From: Roseovarius sp.
Lineage (GTDB): Bacteria > Pseudomonadota > Alphaproteobacteria > Rhodobacterales > Rhodobacteraceae
Assembly (NCBI RefSeq): GCF_030373445.1
Contig: NZ_JAUCYU010000014.1
Location: forward strand, 87,355-151,354
Direction of reading: 5' to 3'
DNA: 64,000 nt
Shown here: positions 16,766-24,939 of the stretch, in pieces
Layout: the number at the start of each line of letters is the position of its first letter
Position numbering within the stretch: position 1 is the first letter of the stretch
Position numbers and translations under genes: made by a program
Notes under the pieces: model-generated
The model's database searches: none
What the model was told of the DNA's origin: nothing
Seen by the model: only the letters and a program-made list of their open reading frames with translations

Positions 16766-16905
16766 GCCGGGCGAGCGCCGGTCCGTGGGGAGGCGCTGCG
16801 ACGGTGGTGGATGGCATTTTATGGTGCCGGGTACTTCTTCGTCCACGACGTCACGCGACCTCTCGAAAGCGCCTGCCCGCCGGGACGGGCCGGCGCTCGC
16901 CCGGC
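16766..16905. repeat. 140-bp inverted-repeat-bounded element, copy 1
   Basis: Bounded by 21-bp inverted repeats (16766-16786 and 16885-16905) that differ at one base. Forty nucleotides around the right end (16869-16908) are identical, in reverse orientation, to 35751-35790 in copy 2. An internal block (16807-16828) resembles the reverse complement of the ATAAAG block in copy 2. No transposase is encoded, so a MITE-like or structured-RNA element is possible. Confidence 0.7.
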
Positions 16906-16983
16906 GCCGCGCCAAGGCGCGGCTTTGTTCCGGGCGTGTGCCACGTTCAGCCGTAGGGTGGGTGACAACCCGCCACAAACGAG

Positions 16984-17004
16984 GTCCCGGCTCAGGGCCG
17001 GGAC
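16984..17004. repeat. GTCCCGGC hairpin repeat, copy A
   Basis: GTCCCGGC-TCAGG-GCCGGGAC, an 8-bp stem with a 5-nt loop preceded by GAG. The same loop and near-identical stem occur at 31999-32019, with a related version at 35573-35594. Confidence 0.75.
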
Positions 17005-17049
17005 GGGGAGGGGTGTGGTGCGAGGTTCCGGCGCGGGGGCCGGGACGGG

Positions 17050-17463
17050 TCAGCCCATCGAGCGGTAGCGGAACACGCCGGTGGCGGTGGCGAGGAGGGT
17101 GCCCTCGTCGTCGGTGAGGCGGCCCTCGGCGAAATAGGTCTTGTGGCCGCCGCCGGTCATGCGGCCTTCGGCGATGAGGCGGGTGCCCTTGGCCTGGCCC
17201 ACGTAATTCACCGTCAGCGACAGGGTAAGCGCGTTCTGCTTGCGGTCGGGATCGCCGGTGTAGCAGCCGGCATAGCCCATCGCCGTGTCGAGCAGGGTGG
17301 CGTGGATGCCGCCATGGGTCAGGCCCTGACGGTTGCCGAGGAAGGGCTGTATCGGCAGTTCGATTGTGGCGGCGCCGTCGGACCACGCGGTCATCTCGAG
17401 GCCGAGATGGGTTTGCAGGGGGTACGGGGCCTCGATGAGGTTCGGGTCGAGATCGTCTTTCAT
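17050..17463 (-). CDS. PaaI-type hotdog thioesterase
   Basis: 137 residues of the hotdog fold. The QGLTHGGIHATLLDTAMGYA segment contains the HGG motif and catalytic Asp of the PaaI/YdiI-like thioesterases, and the end GTLLATATGVFRYR is typical. Such enzymes hydrolyse acyl- or aroyl-CoA esters. It is last in a tightly overlapping three-gene operon (ligase, phosphotransferase, thioesterase), so it probably releases CoA from products of the same acyl-CoA pathway. Start ATG overlaps the preceding stop. Confidence 0.85.
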   Translation of the reverse strand: MKDDLDPNLIEAPYPLQTHLGLEMTAWSDGAATIELPIQPFLGNRQGLTHGGIHATLLDTAMGYAGCYTGDPDRKQNALTLSLTVNYVGQAKGTRLIAEGRMTGGGHKTYFAEGRLTDDEGTLLATATGVFRYRSMG

Positions 17464-18482
17464 CGTTTTGCCGCCTCGAGCCCCGAGCGGGCGAATTCGG
17501 GCACGTAGGCGCCGAGTTTCAGGCCGCGCTCGGGGTCCGATGCGTTGCCGTCGAGGGCGCGTTTCTTCACGCCCTGCAGGATCGCCGCCATCCTGAAGAA
17601 GCAGAAGGCGAGGTAGAAGTTGAAATCGCCGATGCCGGGGATGCCGCGGCGTTCGCAATAGGTGTCGATGAAGCGCTGGTCGGACCAGAGGCCCTTTGCC
17701 TCGCGGTCGACCCCGCCGAGGCCGCGGCCCTCGGTGGTGGCGGGCATCGACCATTGCATGACGACGGCGGCGAGGTCGGCATAGGGGTGGCCGGTGGTCG
17801 ACAGCTCCCAGTCGAGCACCGCCAGCACGTTCGCGCTGTCGGGGGCGTAGAGCAGGTTGTCGAGCCGGTAGTCGCCGTGCACCAGCGTGCGCTGGCCGTC
17901 GTCGTCGGGCATGTTGGCCTTCAGCCAGTCGATCAGCGCCTCCATGTCGGGGAGGTCTTCGGTTTGGGTGGCGTGGTACTGCTTGGTCCAGCGGTCGGTC
18001 TGGCGCTGGCAGTAATGGCCGGGAGGGCCGTAATCGGCGAGGCCCATGGCGTCGAGGTCGACCGAGTGGATGGCGGCGAGGACGCGGTTCATCTCGTCGA
18101 TGATGGCGGAGCGGTCCTCGGGCGACTGGTCGGGCAGGCTGGGCTGGTCGAAGGTGCGGCCGTGGACGAGGTCCATGATGTAGAAGGCCGAGCCGATCAC
18201 GTCATCGTCTTCGCAGAGGGCGTGCATTTTCGCGACCGGCACGTCTGTGTCCTGCAGCGCGGATTGCACGCGGTATTCGCGGTCGACCGCGTGGGCGGAT
18301 TTCAAGAGCACGCCGGGCGGTTTGCGGCGGAGCACGTAAGAGCGCGAGGGCGTGTCGAGCCGGTAGGTGGGGTTCGACTGCCCGCCCGAGAACTTGGTGG
18401 CGGTGACGGGGCCGGTGAAGCCGGGGATGTTGGCCCTGGCCCAGCTTTCGACCGCTTCGACGTCGAGCGCGAGGCCGCTCAT
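17460..18482 (-). CDS. APH-family phosphotransferase (ACAD10-like)
   Basis: 340 residues of the aminoglycoside-phosphotransferase/choline-kinase-like fold: nucleotide loop FSGGQSNPTYRL, catalytic LVHGDYRLDNLLY, metal site VLAVLDWELSTTGHPYADLA. Proteins of this type (related to the kinase domain of ACAD10) sit with acyl-CoA dehydrogenases and ligases and are proposed to phosphorylate hydroxyacyl-CoA intermediates. It overlaps both neighbours by 4 nt. ATG 18482 is the coupled start; the extended frame is a ligase shadow. Confidence 0.85.
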   Translation of the reverse strand: MSGLALDVEAVESWARANIPGFTGPVTATKFSGGQSNPTYRLDTPSRSYVLRRKPPGVLLKSAHAVDREYRVQSALQDTDVPVAKMHALCEDDDVIGSAFYIMDLVHGRTFDQPSLPDQSPEDRSAIIDEMNRVLAAIHSVDLDAMGLADYGPPGHYCQRQTDRWTKQYHATQTEDLPDMEALIDWLKANMPDDDGQRTLVHGDYRLDNLLYAPDSANVLAVLDWELSTTGHPYADLAAVVMQWSMPATTEGRGLGGVDREAKGLWSDQRFIDTYCERRGIPGIGDFNFYLAFCFFRMAAILQGVKKRALDGNASDPERGLKLGAYVPEFARSGLEAAKR

Positions 18483-20125
18483 GCCGTGCCCTCGCGGAAT
18501 TCGGGCAGGACGTAGTCGGAGAACTTTTCGCGCAGGGTTAGCTTGGAGACCTTGCCGGTGGCGGTGAGCGGCAGGTCGTCGACGAAGACGATGTCGTCGG
18601 GAAGCTGCCACTTGGCGAAATGGTCGGACATGAAGGCGTGGAGCGCGTCGAGGGTGATGCGGTTCTCGCCAGAGGGCACGACGACCAGGACGGGGCGTTC
18701 ATCCCATTTCGGGTGGGGCACGGCGATGACCGCGCAGGCGGAGATGTCGGGATGGGCGGTGGCGTGGTTCTCGAGGTCGATGGAGCTGATCCATTCGCCC
18801 CCCGATTTCACGAGGTCCTTGGCGCGGTCGTGGATCAGGAGGCGGCCGTCTTCGCCGACCGAGGACACGTCACCGGTGCCGAACCAGCCGTCGCCATCGA
18901 AGGCGGACCGGGTGGCCTCGTCGTTGCCGTAATAGGCGCGGATGACGGTGTTGCCGCGCACGTAGAGCTCTCCGGTGGTTTCGCCGTCATGGGGCAGGCG
19001 GTTGCCGTCGTCGTCGACGATCTTGAACTCGACCCCGAAGAGGCGGCGGCCGGCGCCTGTCTTGGCGTCGATCTGTTCGTCTTTCGACGCGGATTTGAGC
19101 CATTCGGGCAGCATGCCGCGGGTGCCGATGGGGCTCATCTCGGTCATGCCCCAGGCCTGGCTGACGTTGACGCCCATGCCCTCGAAGGCGGCGATCATGG
19201 CGCGAGGGGCGGCGGAGCCGCCGACGAGGAGGTCCTCGAAGCCCTTGGGCGGCGTGTTGCCGCGTTTCTCGATCTCGGCCTGAAGCCCCGCCCAGACGGT
19301 GGGCACGCCCCAGGCGCTGAAGACGTTCTCGGCCTCCATCAGGTCGAAGAGGCTGGCACCGTCGAGGAAGCGGCCGGGCATGACCATGGTCATGCCGGCG
19401 AGCGGCGCGGTGAAGGGCAGGCCCCAGGCGTTGACGTGGAAGAGCGGCACGACGGGCAGCACGCGGCGCCCGGAGACGAGGCTTTCGCGGTGGCCGGTGA
19501 CCACGTAGAGCGCGTGCAGCAGGGTGGAGCGGTGGGAATAGAGCGCGCCCTTGGGGTTGCCGGTGGTGCCGGAGGTGTAGCAGAGGCCCGCGGCGGTGGT
19601 TTCGGGGAACTCGGGCCAGTCCATATCGGTCGGCTGGCCGTCGAGCAGCTCCTCGTAGCAGAGCACGTCGAGATCGGTGTCGGGCATGTGGGCGCGGTCG
19701 GTCATGACGACGATCTTCATGCCCTCGGGCACGTCGCCCTTGAGCGCCTCGACAAGGCCGATCAGGCTGAGGTCGACGCAGAGCACGCTGTCCTGCGCGT
19801 GGTTGAGGATGTAGCTCATCTGCTCGGCCGGCAGGCGGGGGTTGAGCGTGTGGCAGACCGCGCCGATGCCGGAAATGCCGTAGTAGAGCTCGAAATGGCG
19901 GTGGCCGTTCCAGGCGAGGGTGGCGACGCGGTCGCCTTCCTCGATGCCCAGTTTCTTCAGCCCGTGGGCGAGCTGCGAGACGCGGCCCAGCACCTGCGGG
20001 TAGGAAAGGCGGTTCACGTCGCCCTCGTCGCGGGCGGAGACGATGCCCTGGTCCGGAAAAGCCTCGGCGGCGTAGGTGAGGATGTCGATGATCCTCAGGT
20101 CTCGGTGCATCATCATGCCTTGCAT
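18479..20125 (-). CDS. Medium/long-chain acyl-CoA ligase (AMP-forming)
   Basis: 548 residues of the ANL superfamily: P-loop YTSGTTGNPKGALYSHRS, AWGMTEMSPIG, GWFGTGDVSSVGEDG, DRAKDLVKSGGEWISS and the C-terminal catalytic Lys in TATGKVSKLTLRE. It activates fatty or related carboxylic acids as acyl-adenylates and then CoA esters. ATG 20125 (MQGMMMHRD) has an AAAGG upstream and the MM-rich start common in this subgroup. First gene of the operon and divergent from rpe. Confidence 0.92.
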   Translation of the reverse strand: MQGMMMHRDLRIIDILTYAAEAFPDQGIVSARDEGDVNRLSYPQVLGRVSQLAHGLKKLGIEEGDRVATLAWNGHRHFELYYGISGIGAVCHTLNPRLPAEQMSYILNHAQDSVLCVDLSLIGLVEALKGDVPEGMKIVVMTDRAHMPDTDLDVLCYEELLDGQPTDMDWPEFPETTAAGLCYTSGTTGNPKGALYSHRSTLLHALYVVTGHRESLVSGRRVLPVVPLFHVNAWGLPFTAPLAGMTMVMPGRFLDGASLFDLMEAENVFSAWGVPTVWAGLQAEIEKRGNTPPKGFEDLLVGGSAAPRAMIAAFEGMGVNVSQAWGMTEMSPIGTRGMLPEWLKSASKDEQIDAKTGAGRRLFGVEFKIVDDDGNRLPHDGETTGELYVRGNTVIRAYYGNDEATRSAFDGDGWFGTGDVSSVGEDGRLLIHDRAKDLVKSGGEWISSIDLENHATAHPDISACAVIAVPHPKWDERPVLVVVPSGENRITLDALHAFMSDHFAKWQLPDDIVFVDDLPLTATGKVSKLTLREKFSDYVLPEFREGTA

Positions 20126-20270
20126 GGGGCGGTGCCTTTCGCAGTCTACGTCCTGTTCCGGGGGACGGTGGCACAAAGCCCCGGGGCATTCAATGCGATG
20201 CCGCCAGCCTTGACCGCGCGGCGCGGCGGGCCTAACCGGGGGGCGTGCCTTCCCTGCAGGAGAATCCCCC

Positions 20271-20969
20271 ATGCCGTTCGACCGTTCCATCAAGATCGCC
20301 CCCTCCATCCTGTCGGCCGATTTCGCCAATTTCGGCGCCGAGATCCGGGCGATCGAGGCGCAGGGGGCCGACTGGGTGCACGTGGACGTGATGGACAACC
20401 ATTTCGTGCCGAACCTGACCTTCGGGCCGCAGGCGGTGAAGGCGTTCCGGCCGCATGTGACCACCTTCATGGACGTGCACCTGATGATCTCGCCGGTGGA
20501 CGCGTCGATTTTGGCCTATGCCGAGGCGGGCGCCGACATGATCACCGCCCATGTCGAGGCGGAGCCGCATATCCACCGGACGATGCAGGCGATCCGCGCG
20601 ACGGGGAAGATGGCGGGCGTGTCGCTCAACCCGGCGACGCCGCTGGAGAGCATCGAATACCTGCTGGATGACGTGGACATGGTGCTGCTGATGACGGTGA
20701 ACCCCGGTTTCGGCGGGCAGAAGTTCATCGAGAGCGGGGTGGAGAAGACGCGGAAGCTGCGGGAGATGATCGGCGAACGGCCGGTGCATATCCAGATCGA
20801 CGGCGGCGTGACGCCCGAGACGGCGCCGGCGGTGGTGGCGGCCGGGGCGGATGTGCTGGTGGCCGGGTCGGCGGTGTTCAAGGGCGGGTCTGTAGATACG
20901 CCGGAGGTTTACGGGGCGAATATGAAGGCGCTGCGGGAAGCGGTGGCCGGGGTGCAGACGGCGGGGTGA
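20271..20969 (+). CDS. rpe: Ribulose-phosphate 3-epimerase
   Basis: 232 residues, a complete TIM-barrel epimerase: IAPSILSADFANFG, WVHVDVMDNHFVPNLTFGP, FMDVHLMI, MTVNPGFGGQKF and IQIDGGVTPET, with the metal-binding His/Asp pairs intact. It interconverts ribulose 5-phosphate and xylulose 5-phosphate in the pentose phosphate pathway and, where present, the Calvin cycle. A CAGGAGAAT ribosome site precedes the ATG. The gap after it is gene-free and repeat-containing. Confidence 0.95.
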   Translation: MPFDRSIKIAPSILSADFANFGAEIRAIEAQGADWVHVDVMDNHFVPNLTFGPQAVKAFRPHVTTFMDVHLMISPVDASILAYAEAGADMITAHVEAEPHIHRTMQAIRATGKMAGVSLNPATPLESIEYLLDDVDMVLLMTVNPGFGGQKFIESGVEKTRKLREMIGERPVHIQIDGGVTPETAPAVVAAGADVLVAGSAVFKGGSVDTPEVYGANMKALREAVAGVQTAG

Positions 20970-21288
20970 CGACTGGCACGCTTGCGCGGAACAAAGGGCG
21001 AAGCCCGCCGCGCATCGACCGCTGGCCGGCAGGCGATTGCAGGGCAATCGCCGAGAGGTGGGCCGTCCCGACGGCACGGCGATTTGGTGAGGGCAGCGCG
21101 ACGTTCTTAGGGTGGAGGGCCTTGGCGGGCATAAAGCGGCATCCACAACCGTTGGATCGCCGTACCACGGCCCGTCGATGCACGGCTTCTCAGCCGATGG
21201 ATCTAACGATGGCGTCATCAGGTATGGCTGACCTTCCGTTGCTGGCCAAACCGGTGCTACGCTTGCCCCCAAAGGCAAGGAGCATCGC
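20970..21288. repeat. Gene-free gap with hairpin and degenerate repeat
   Basis: No ORF here has codon character or a ribosome site. A perfect hairpin GGCGATTGC-AGG-GCAATCGCC lies at 21032-21052. The block at 21124-21146 (GGCGGGCATAAAGCGGCATCC and next bases) matches the internal block of the inverted-repeat element at 35830-35851 with few changes, so this is probably a third, eroded relative. The last 60 nt hold the promoter and ribosome site (AAGGCAAGGAG) of the M20 gene. Confidence 0.6.
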
Positions 21289-22572
21289 ATGGGTATCGCA
21301 GACAGGCTGAAGGCGGAGATCGCGGCGCGGGAGGATGACCTCGTCGTGCTGACGCAGGACCTGATCCGCATTCCCACGCTGAACCCGCCGGGGCGGGAGT
21401 ACCGGACGATCTGTGACTATCTCGACCGGCGGCTGCTGCGGTCCGGCTTTCATACCGAGCTGATCCGGGCCGAGGGGGCGCTGGGCGACAGTGACAAGTA
21501 CCCGCGCTGGAACATCGTGGCGCGGCGAGAGGGCCGCGCGCCGGGACAATGCGTGCATTTCAACTCTCACATCGACGTGGTCGAGACCGGCCATGGCTGG
21601 ACGGTCGACCCGTTTGGCGGCGAGGTGAAGGACGGGAAGGTCTATGGCCGGGGCGCCTGTGACATGAAGGGGGGCCTCGCGGCGAGCATCATCGCGGCGG
21701 AGGTGTTCATCGAGCTTTGCCCCGGCTATTCCGGCGCCATCGAGATCTCCGGCACGGCGGACGAGGAATCGGGCGGGTTCGGCGGTGTCGCCTACCTGGC
21801 CGAGAAGGGGTATTTCAGCCCCGAGCGGGTGCAGCACGTGATCATTCCCGAGCCGCTCAACAAGGACCGCATTTGCCTGGGTCATCGCGGTGTCTGGTGG
21901 GCGGAGGTGGAGACCAAGGGCGAGATCGCCCATGGCTCGATGCCGTTCCTGGGCGATTGCGCGGTGCGGCATATGGGGGCGGTGTTGCAGGAGATGGAGA
22001 CGAGCCTTTTCCCCGCGTTGGCCGAGAAGCGGACGGAGATGCCGGTGGTGCCCGAGGGGGCAAGGCAGTCGACGCTGAACATCAACTCGATCCATGGCGG
22101 CGAGCCGGAGCAGGAGGAGGATTACTCGGGGATGCCGAGCCCGTGCGTGCCTGATCGGTGTCGCATGGTGATCGACCGGCGGTTCCTGATCGAGGAGGAT
22201 ATCGAGGAGGTGCAGGCCGAGATCCGCGCCGTGCTGGAGCGCGTGCGCGACGGGCGGCCGGGGTTTGACTACGAGATAAAAGAGCTGTTCCGGGTGCTGC
22301 CGACGATGACCGAGCGCGAGGCGCCGGTGGTGACCTCCGTCGCCGGCGCGGTGAGCGAGGTGTTCGGGCGCGAGGCGAGTTACGTGGTCAGCCCGGGCAC
22401 CTATGACCAGAAGCATATCGACCGGATCGGGCGGCTGAAGAACTGTATCGCCTACGGGCCGGGCATCCTCGACCTGGCGCACAAGCCGGATGAATATGTC
22501 GGGATCGAGGACATGGTCCAGTCGGCGCAGGTGATGGCTCTGGCGCTGAACGATCTGCTGGGTGGGGCCTGA
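21289..22572 (+). CDS. M20 family metallopeptidase/deacylase (ArgE/DapE-like)
   Basis: 427 residues with the two-zinc M20 site: CVHFNSHIDVV, YGRGACDMKGG, the catalytic ISGTADEESGG and the downstream IAHGSMP dimerisation domain. Family members remove acyl groups from amino acids or cleave dipeptides; acetylornithine and succinyl-diaminopimelate are the classic substrates, but at this length and context the substrate stays open. It stands alone, followed by a hairpin and a convergent regulator gene. Confidence 0.87.
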   Translation: MGIADRLKAEIAAREDDLVVLTQDLIRIPTLNPPGREYRTICDYLDRRLLRSGFHTELIRAEGALGDSDKYPRWNIVARREGRAPGQCVHFNSHIDVVETGHGWTVDPFGGEVKDGKVYGRGACDMKGGLAASIIAAEVFIELCPGYSGAIEISGTADEESGGFGGVAYLAEKGYFSPERVQHVIIPEPLNKDRICLGHRGVWWAEVETKGEIAHGSMPFLGDCAVRHMGAVLQEMETSLFPALAEKRTEMPVVPEGARQSTLNINSIHGGEPEQEEDYSGMPSPCVPDRCRMVIDRRFLIEEDIEEVQAEIRAVLERVRDGRPGFDYEIKELFRVLPTMTEREAPVVTSVAGAVSEVFGREASYVVSPGTYDQKHIDRIGRLKNCIAYGPGILDLAHKPDEYVGIEDMVQSAQVMALALNDLLGGA

Positions 22573-22575
22573 GGG

Positions 22576-22647
22576 TCATCTTTCCGAAGATACTCCAAGG
22601 CCGGCGCCTGCGGTGAGCGGGGGATTCGAGTATTTGGAGAAAGATGA
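22576..22647. terminator. Imperfect long hairpin between convergent genes
   Basis: TCATCTTT (22576-22583) pairs with AAAGATGA (22640-22647), and GATACTC (22589-22595) pairs with GAGTATT (22628-22634) with one mismatch. The GAGTATTT...GAAGA-type arm recurs at 26553-26575 and, reversed, at 44258-44280. Likely a bidirectional terminator for the M20 gene and the regulator. Confidence 0.5.
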
Positions 22648-22681
22648 AAGCCGAAGGCGCGCCAGGGTGTGACGGCGCGGA

Positions 22682-23866
22682 TCAGTCGCGGGCGAGGAAG
22701 TCGAGCGTGGCGGAGAGTTGCTCTTCCCACGCCGGTTCGGAGGGCATGCAGGCGATGTTGGTGCTTTCGATCACCATCAGCTCGGCGCCGGGGATGGCGC
22801 GGGCGATGAGCTGGCCCTCTGCGAGGGGGTGGGCGACACAGTTGCGGGGGTGGATGACGAGCGTGGGGATGGCGACGCGGTCGAGGCAGTCCTCGGCATA
22901 GAGCCCGTCGACGACGCGGCGCTGTTCGGCGATGTGGTCGGGGCTGCTGGCGGCGCCGAGGAGTTCGATGAACTCGGTCAGTTCCTCGCGGGTGGCGCCG
23001 GGCATGAACATCGACAGCCATGCGCGCATGAAGCCGTTGTCCGGATCACCCCAGCCTTCGCGCAGGAGGGCGATGCTTGGGTCGGCCTCGGGGTCGGCAT
23101 AGGCCGTCTCGCGCCGGGCGCGGCCGCGCACGTAGCCGCATTGCACGACCAGCCGGGTGACGCGGCCGGGGTTTTCGGCGATGTAGCGGATGGCGGTGGG
23201 TGTGTTCTGCAGCGTGGCGATCATGGCGAACCGGTCGAGCCCGGCGGCGTCGATCACCGCGGCCATGTCCTCGACATGGGTGTCGATCCCGCTGCCCGGC
23301 GTGAGCGGGTCGGAGAGGCCGGAGCCGCGGATATCGAAGCGGATCAGCCGATGCGCGGCGCCGAGCCGGTCGAATTCGGGGCGCCAGATGCTGCTGTGCC
23401 AGTCGCGTTCGAGATGTGTGACGTGGTGCCCCGCCCGCAGGAGCGGCGGGCCGGAGCCCGAGACCGCCCAGGCGATGCGGCTGCCGTCGCGGGAGGTGGC
23501 GTAGCGGATGGTCTGGCGGCTGGTGGAGGCGGGTGCCGGGCTGGCCGGCGGGTGGCCTGTGACCTCGACCGGCGCGACCAGCTCGAACCCGCGGCGGGTG
23601 ATCGTGCGGATGATCCCCTGGGCCTTGCCGGTGTCGCCCACCGCCGCGCGGGCGGCGCTGATCCGGGCGCTGATCGCCGCCTCGGAGACGATGCGCCCGC
23701 CCCAGATCGTGTCGATGAGCTGATCCTTGGTGACCACCTGCCCGGCATGTTCGGCGAGGTATCTCAGAAGGTCGAAGACCTGCGGCTCCAGCGGTACCGG
23801 GGTTCCGTCGCGCCGGAACTGGTAGCTCTCGGTGTCGAGGAGGCAGTTGGCGAAGGCGTAGCGCAT
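22682..23866 (-). CDS. OmpR-type winged-helix regulator fused to an inactive alpha/beta-hydrolase
   Basis: 394 residues. Residues 1-100 are a Trans_reg_C winged helix (LEPQVFDLLRYLAEHAGQVVTKDQLIDTIW ... ITRRGFELVAPV, quoted in part). Residues ~118-392 follow the alpha/beta-hydrolase fold (FDIRGSGLSDP, nucleophile elbow, cap, C-terminal strands). The catalytic triad is missing: the elbow reads ATLQN (Leu219 where Ser belongs), the acid position is NC (342-343), and the His position reads NIA (Ile371). The hydrolase domain therefore probably senses a ligand. No receiver domain or TM helix is seen. Stands alone, convergent with the M20 gene. Confidence 0.85.
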   Translation of the reverse strand: MRYAFANCLLDTESYQFRRDGTPVPLEPQVFDLLRYLAEHAGQVVTKDQLIDTIWGGRIVSEAAISARISAARAAVGDTGKAQGIIRTITRRGFELVAPVEVTGHPPASPAPASTSRQTIRYATSRDGSRIAWAVSGSGPPLLRAGHHVTHLERDWHSSIWRPEFDRLGAAHRLIRFDIRGSGLSDPLTPGSGIDTHVEDMAAVIDAAGLDRFAMIATLQNTPTAIRYIAENPGRVTRLVVQCGYVRGRARRETAYADPEADPSIALLREGWGDPDNGFMRAWLSMFMPGATREELTEFIELLGAASSPDHIAEQRRVVDGLYAEDCLDRVAIPTLVIHPRNCVAHPLAEGQLIARAIPGAELMVIESTNIACMPSEPAWEEQLSATLDFLARD

Positions 23867-23930
23867 CCATCTTTTCCGCGGCTCTGATCGGAAAAGCTTA
23901 GCCGGGGCGCGAAGGTTTGGGCAAGCGGGA

Positions 23931-24776
23931 TCAGACCGCGATGTTGTCGATGAGGCGGACGCCGGCGAGCCAGGCGGCGGCGAAGAGGCGGGCGGGGCGC
24001 GTGGGGGCGTCGAGAAGGTGCAGGTCGTCGGCGGCGCGGAGGTCGAGATATTCGACCTGGGTGAAGCCGGTCTTTTCCAGCCGGTCGATGGCGGCGCGCT
24101 GGAGCGGGCCGAAGGGCTGGCCCTCGGCGAGGCCTTGGGCCACGGTTTCCATTTCCTCGAAGAGGCGCGGGGCGAGGGTGCGGGCGCGGTCCGAGAGCAG
24201 CAGGTTGCGGGAGGAGAGCGCCAGCCCGTCGATGTCGCGGATCGTCGGGCAGCCGTGGATGGTGATCTGAAGGTCGAGGTCGCGGGCGAGGCGGGTCACC
24301 ACCTGCAATTGCTGGAAGTCCTTTTCGCCGAAGAAGGCATCGGTGGCCGTGGTCTGGGTGAAGAGCTTGGTGCAGACCGTGACGACGCCGTCGAAATGGC
24401 CGGGCCGCAGGATGCCGTCCATCATGTCGGTGAGGCCCGAGACCGAGACGGTGGTGGCGAAGCCGTCCGGGTAGATCTGGTCGGGGTCGGGCACGTAGAG
24501 CGCGTCGACATCGAGGCGGGCGAGCTTGCGGGCGTCCTCCACTTCGGTGCGGGGGTAGTTGGCGAGATCCTCGGGGCTGTTGAACTGTTTGGGGTTCACG
24601 AAGATCGTCACGATCACCCGGTCGCAGCGGTCCTTGGCCGCCTGGACCAGCGAGAGGTGCCCGTCATGCAGCGCCCCCATGGTGGGCACGACGCCGATGG
24701 TTTCATGCGCGTCGTGCCAGGTGCGGGTCAGGCCGCGCAGGTCGGCGAGGCGGCGAAGGATGGGGGGCGGTGTCAT
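23931..24776 (-). CDS. panC: Pantoate--beta-alanine ligase
   Basis: 281 residues with PanC hallmarks: VVPTMGALHDGHLSLV (HIGH-type ATP site), VTIFVNPKQFN, GHFDGVVTVCTKL, FFGEKDFQQLQV and DGLALSSRN (KMSKS-equivalent). It condenses pantoate and beta-alanine into pantothenate for CoA synthesis. Transcribed alone, 64 nt from the regulator start and divergent from the peptide-transporter operon. No panB is visible next to it. Confidence 0.95.
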   Translation of the reverse strand: MTPPPILRRLADLRGLTRTWHDAHETIGVVPTMGALHDGHLSLVQAAKDRCDRVIVTIFVNPKQFNSPEDLANYPRTEVEDARKLARLDVDALYVPDPDQIYPDGFATTVSVSGLTDMMDGILRPGHFDGVVTVCTKLFTQTTATDAFFGEKDFQQLQVVTRLARDLDLQITIHGCPTIRDIDGLALSSRNLLLSDRARTLAPRLFEEMETVAQGLAEGQPFGPLQRAAIDRLEKTGFTQVEYLDLRAADDLHLLDAPTRPARLFAAAWLAGVRLIDNIAV

Positions 24777-24939
24777 CGGCGGGCCTTCGGGTCATTTGCG
24801 TGTGTCGGAGCGGGTTCTATCCGCTGTGCGGAGGGGAATCCACCGCTTCGCGCGCGGCTTGAGGTTGATTGCGCGGCGGTTTCCGGAGAGACTTCGCCCA
24901 CAGGGTGGGATTCCACGAGGGTATAGGAGACCGGGAAGG

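Larger units (their letters stand above)
16631..17049. repeat. Gene-free gap made of dispersed repeat elements
   Basis: No credible gene here. From left to right: a 41-nt GTCGGT-core repeat (16675-16715); a GGTGGGT-ttgc-ACCCACC hairpin (16736-16753); a 140-bp element with 21-bp inverted ends (16766-16905); a second GTAGGGTGGGT motif near 16953; and two GTCCCGG-type palindromes (16984-17004 and about 17023-17044). The same pieces recur at 35.5-35.9 kb, and some at 32.0 and 40.0 kb. ORFs through this gap are artefacts of GC-rich repeats. Confidence 0.8.

Noticed and set aside
16643..17068. Several ORFs in the repeat gap after dctM
   Set aside because: Their sequences come from the repeats, which occur in other frames elsewhere, so they are not genes.
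18620..20671. 683-residue plus-strand ORF opposite the acyl-CoA ligase
   Set aside because: Antisense to a well-supported ligase and rich in Gly/His/Ala without any family motif.
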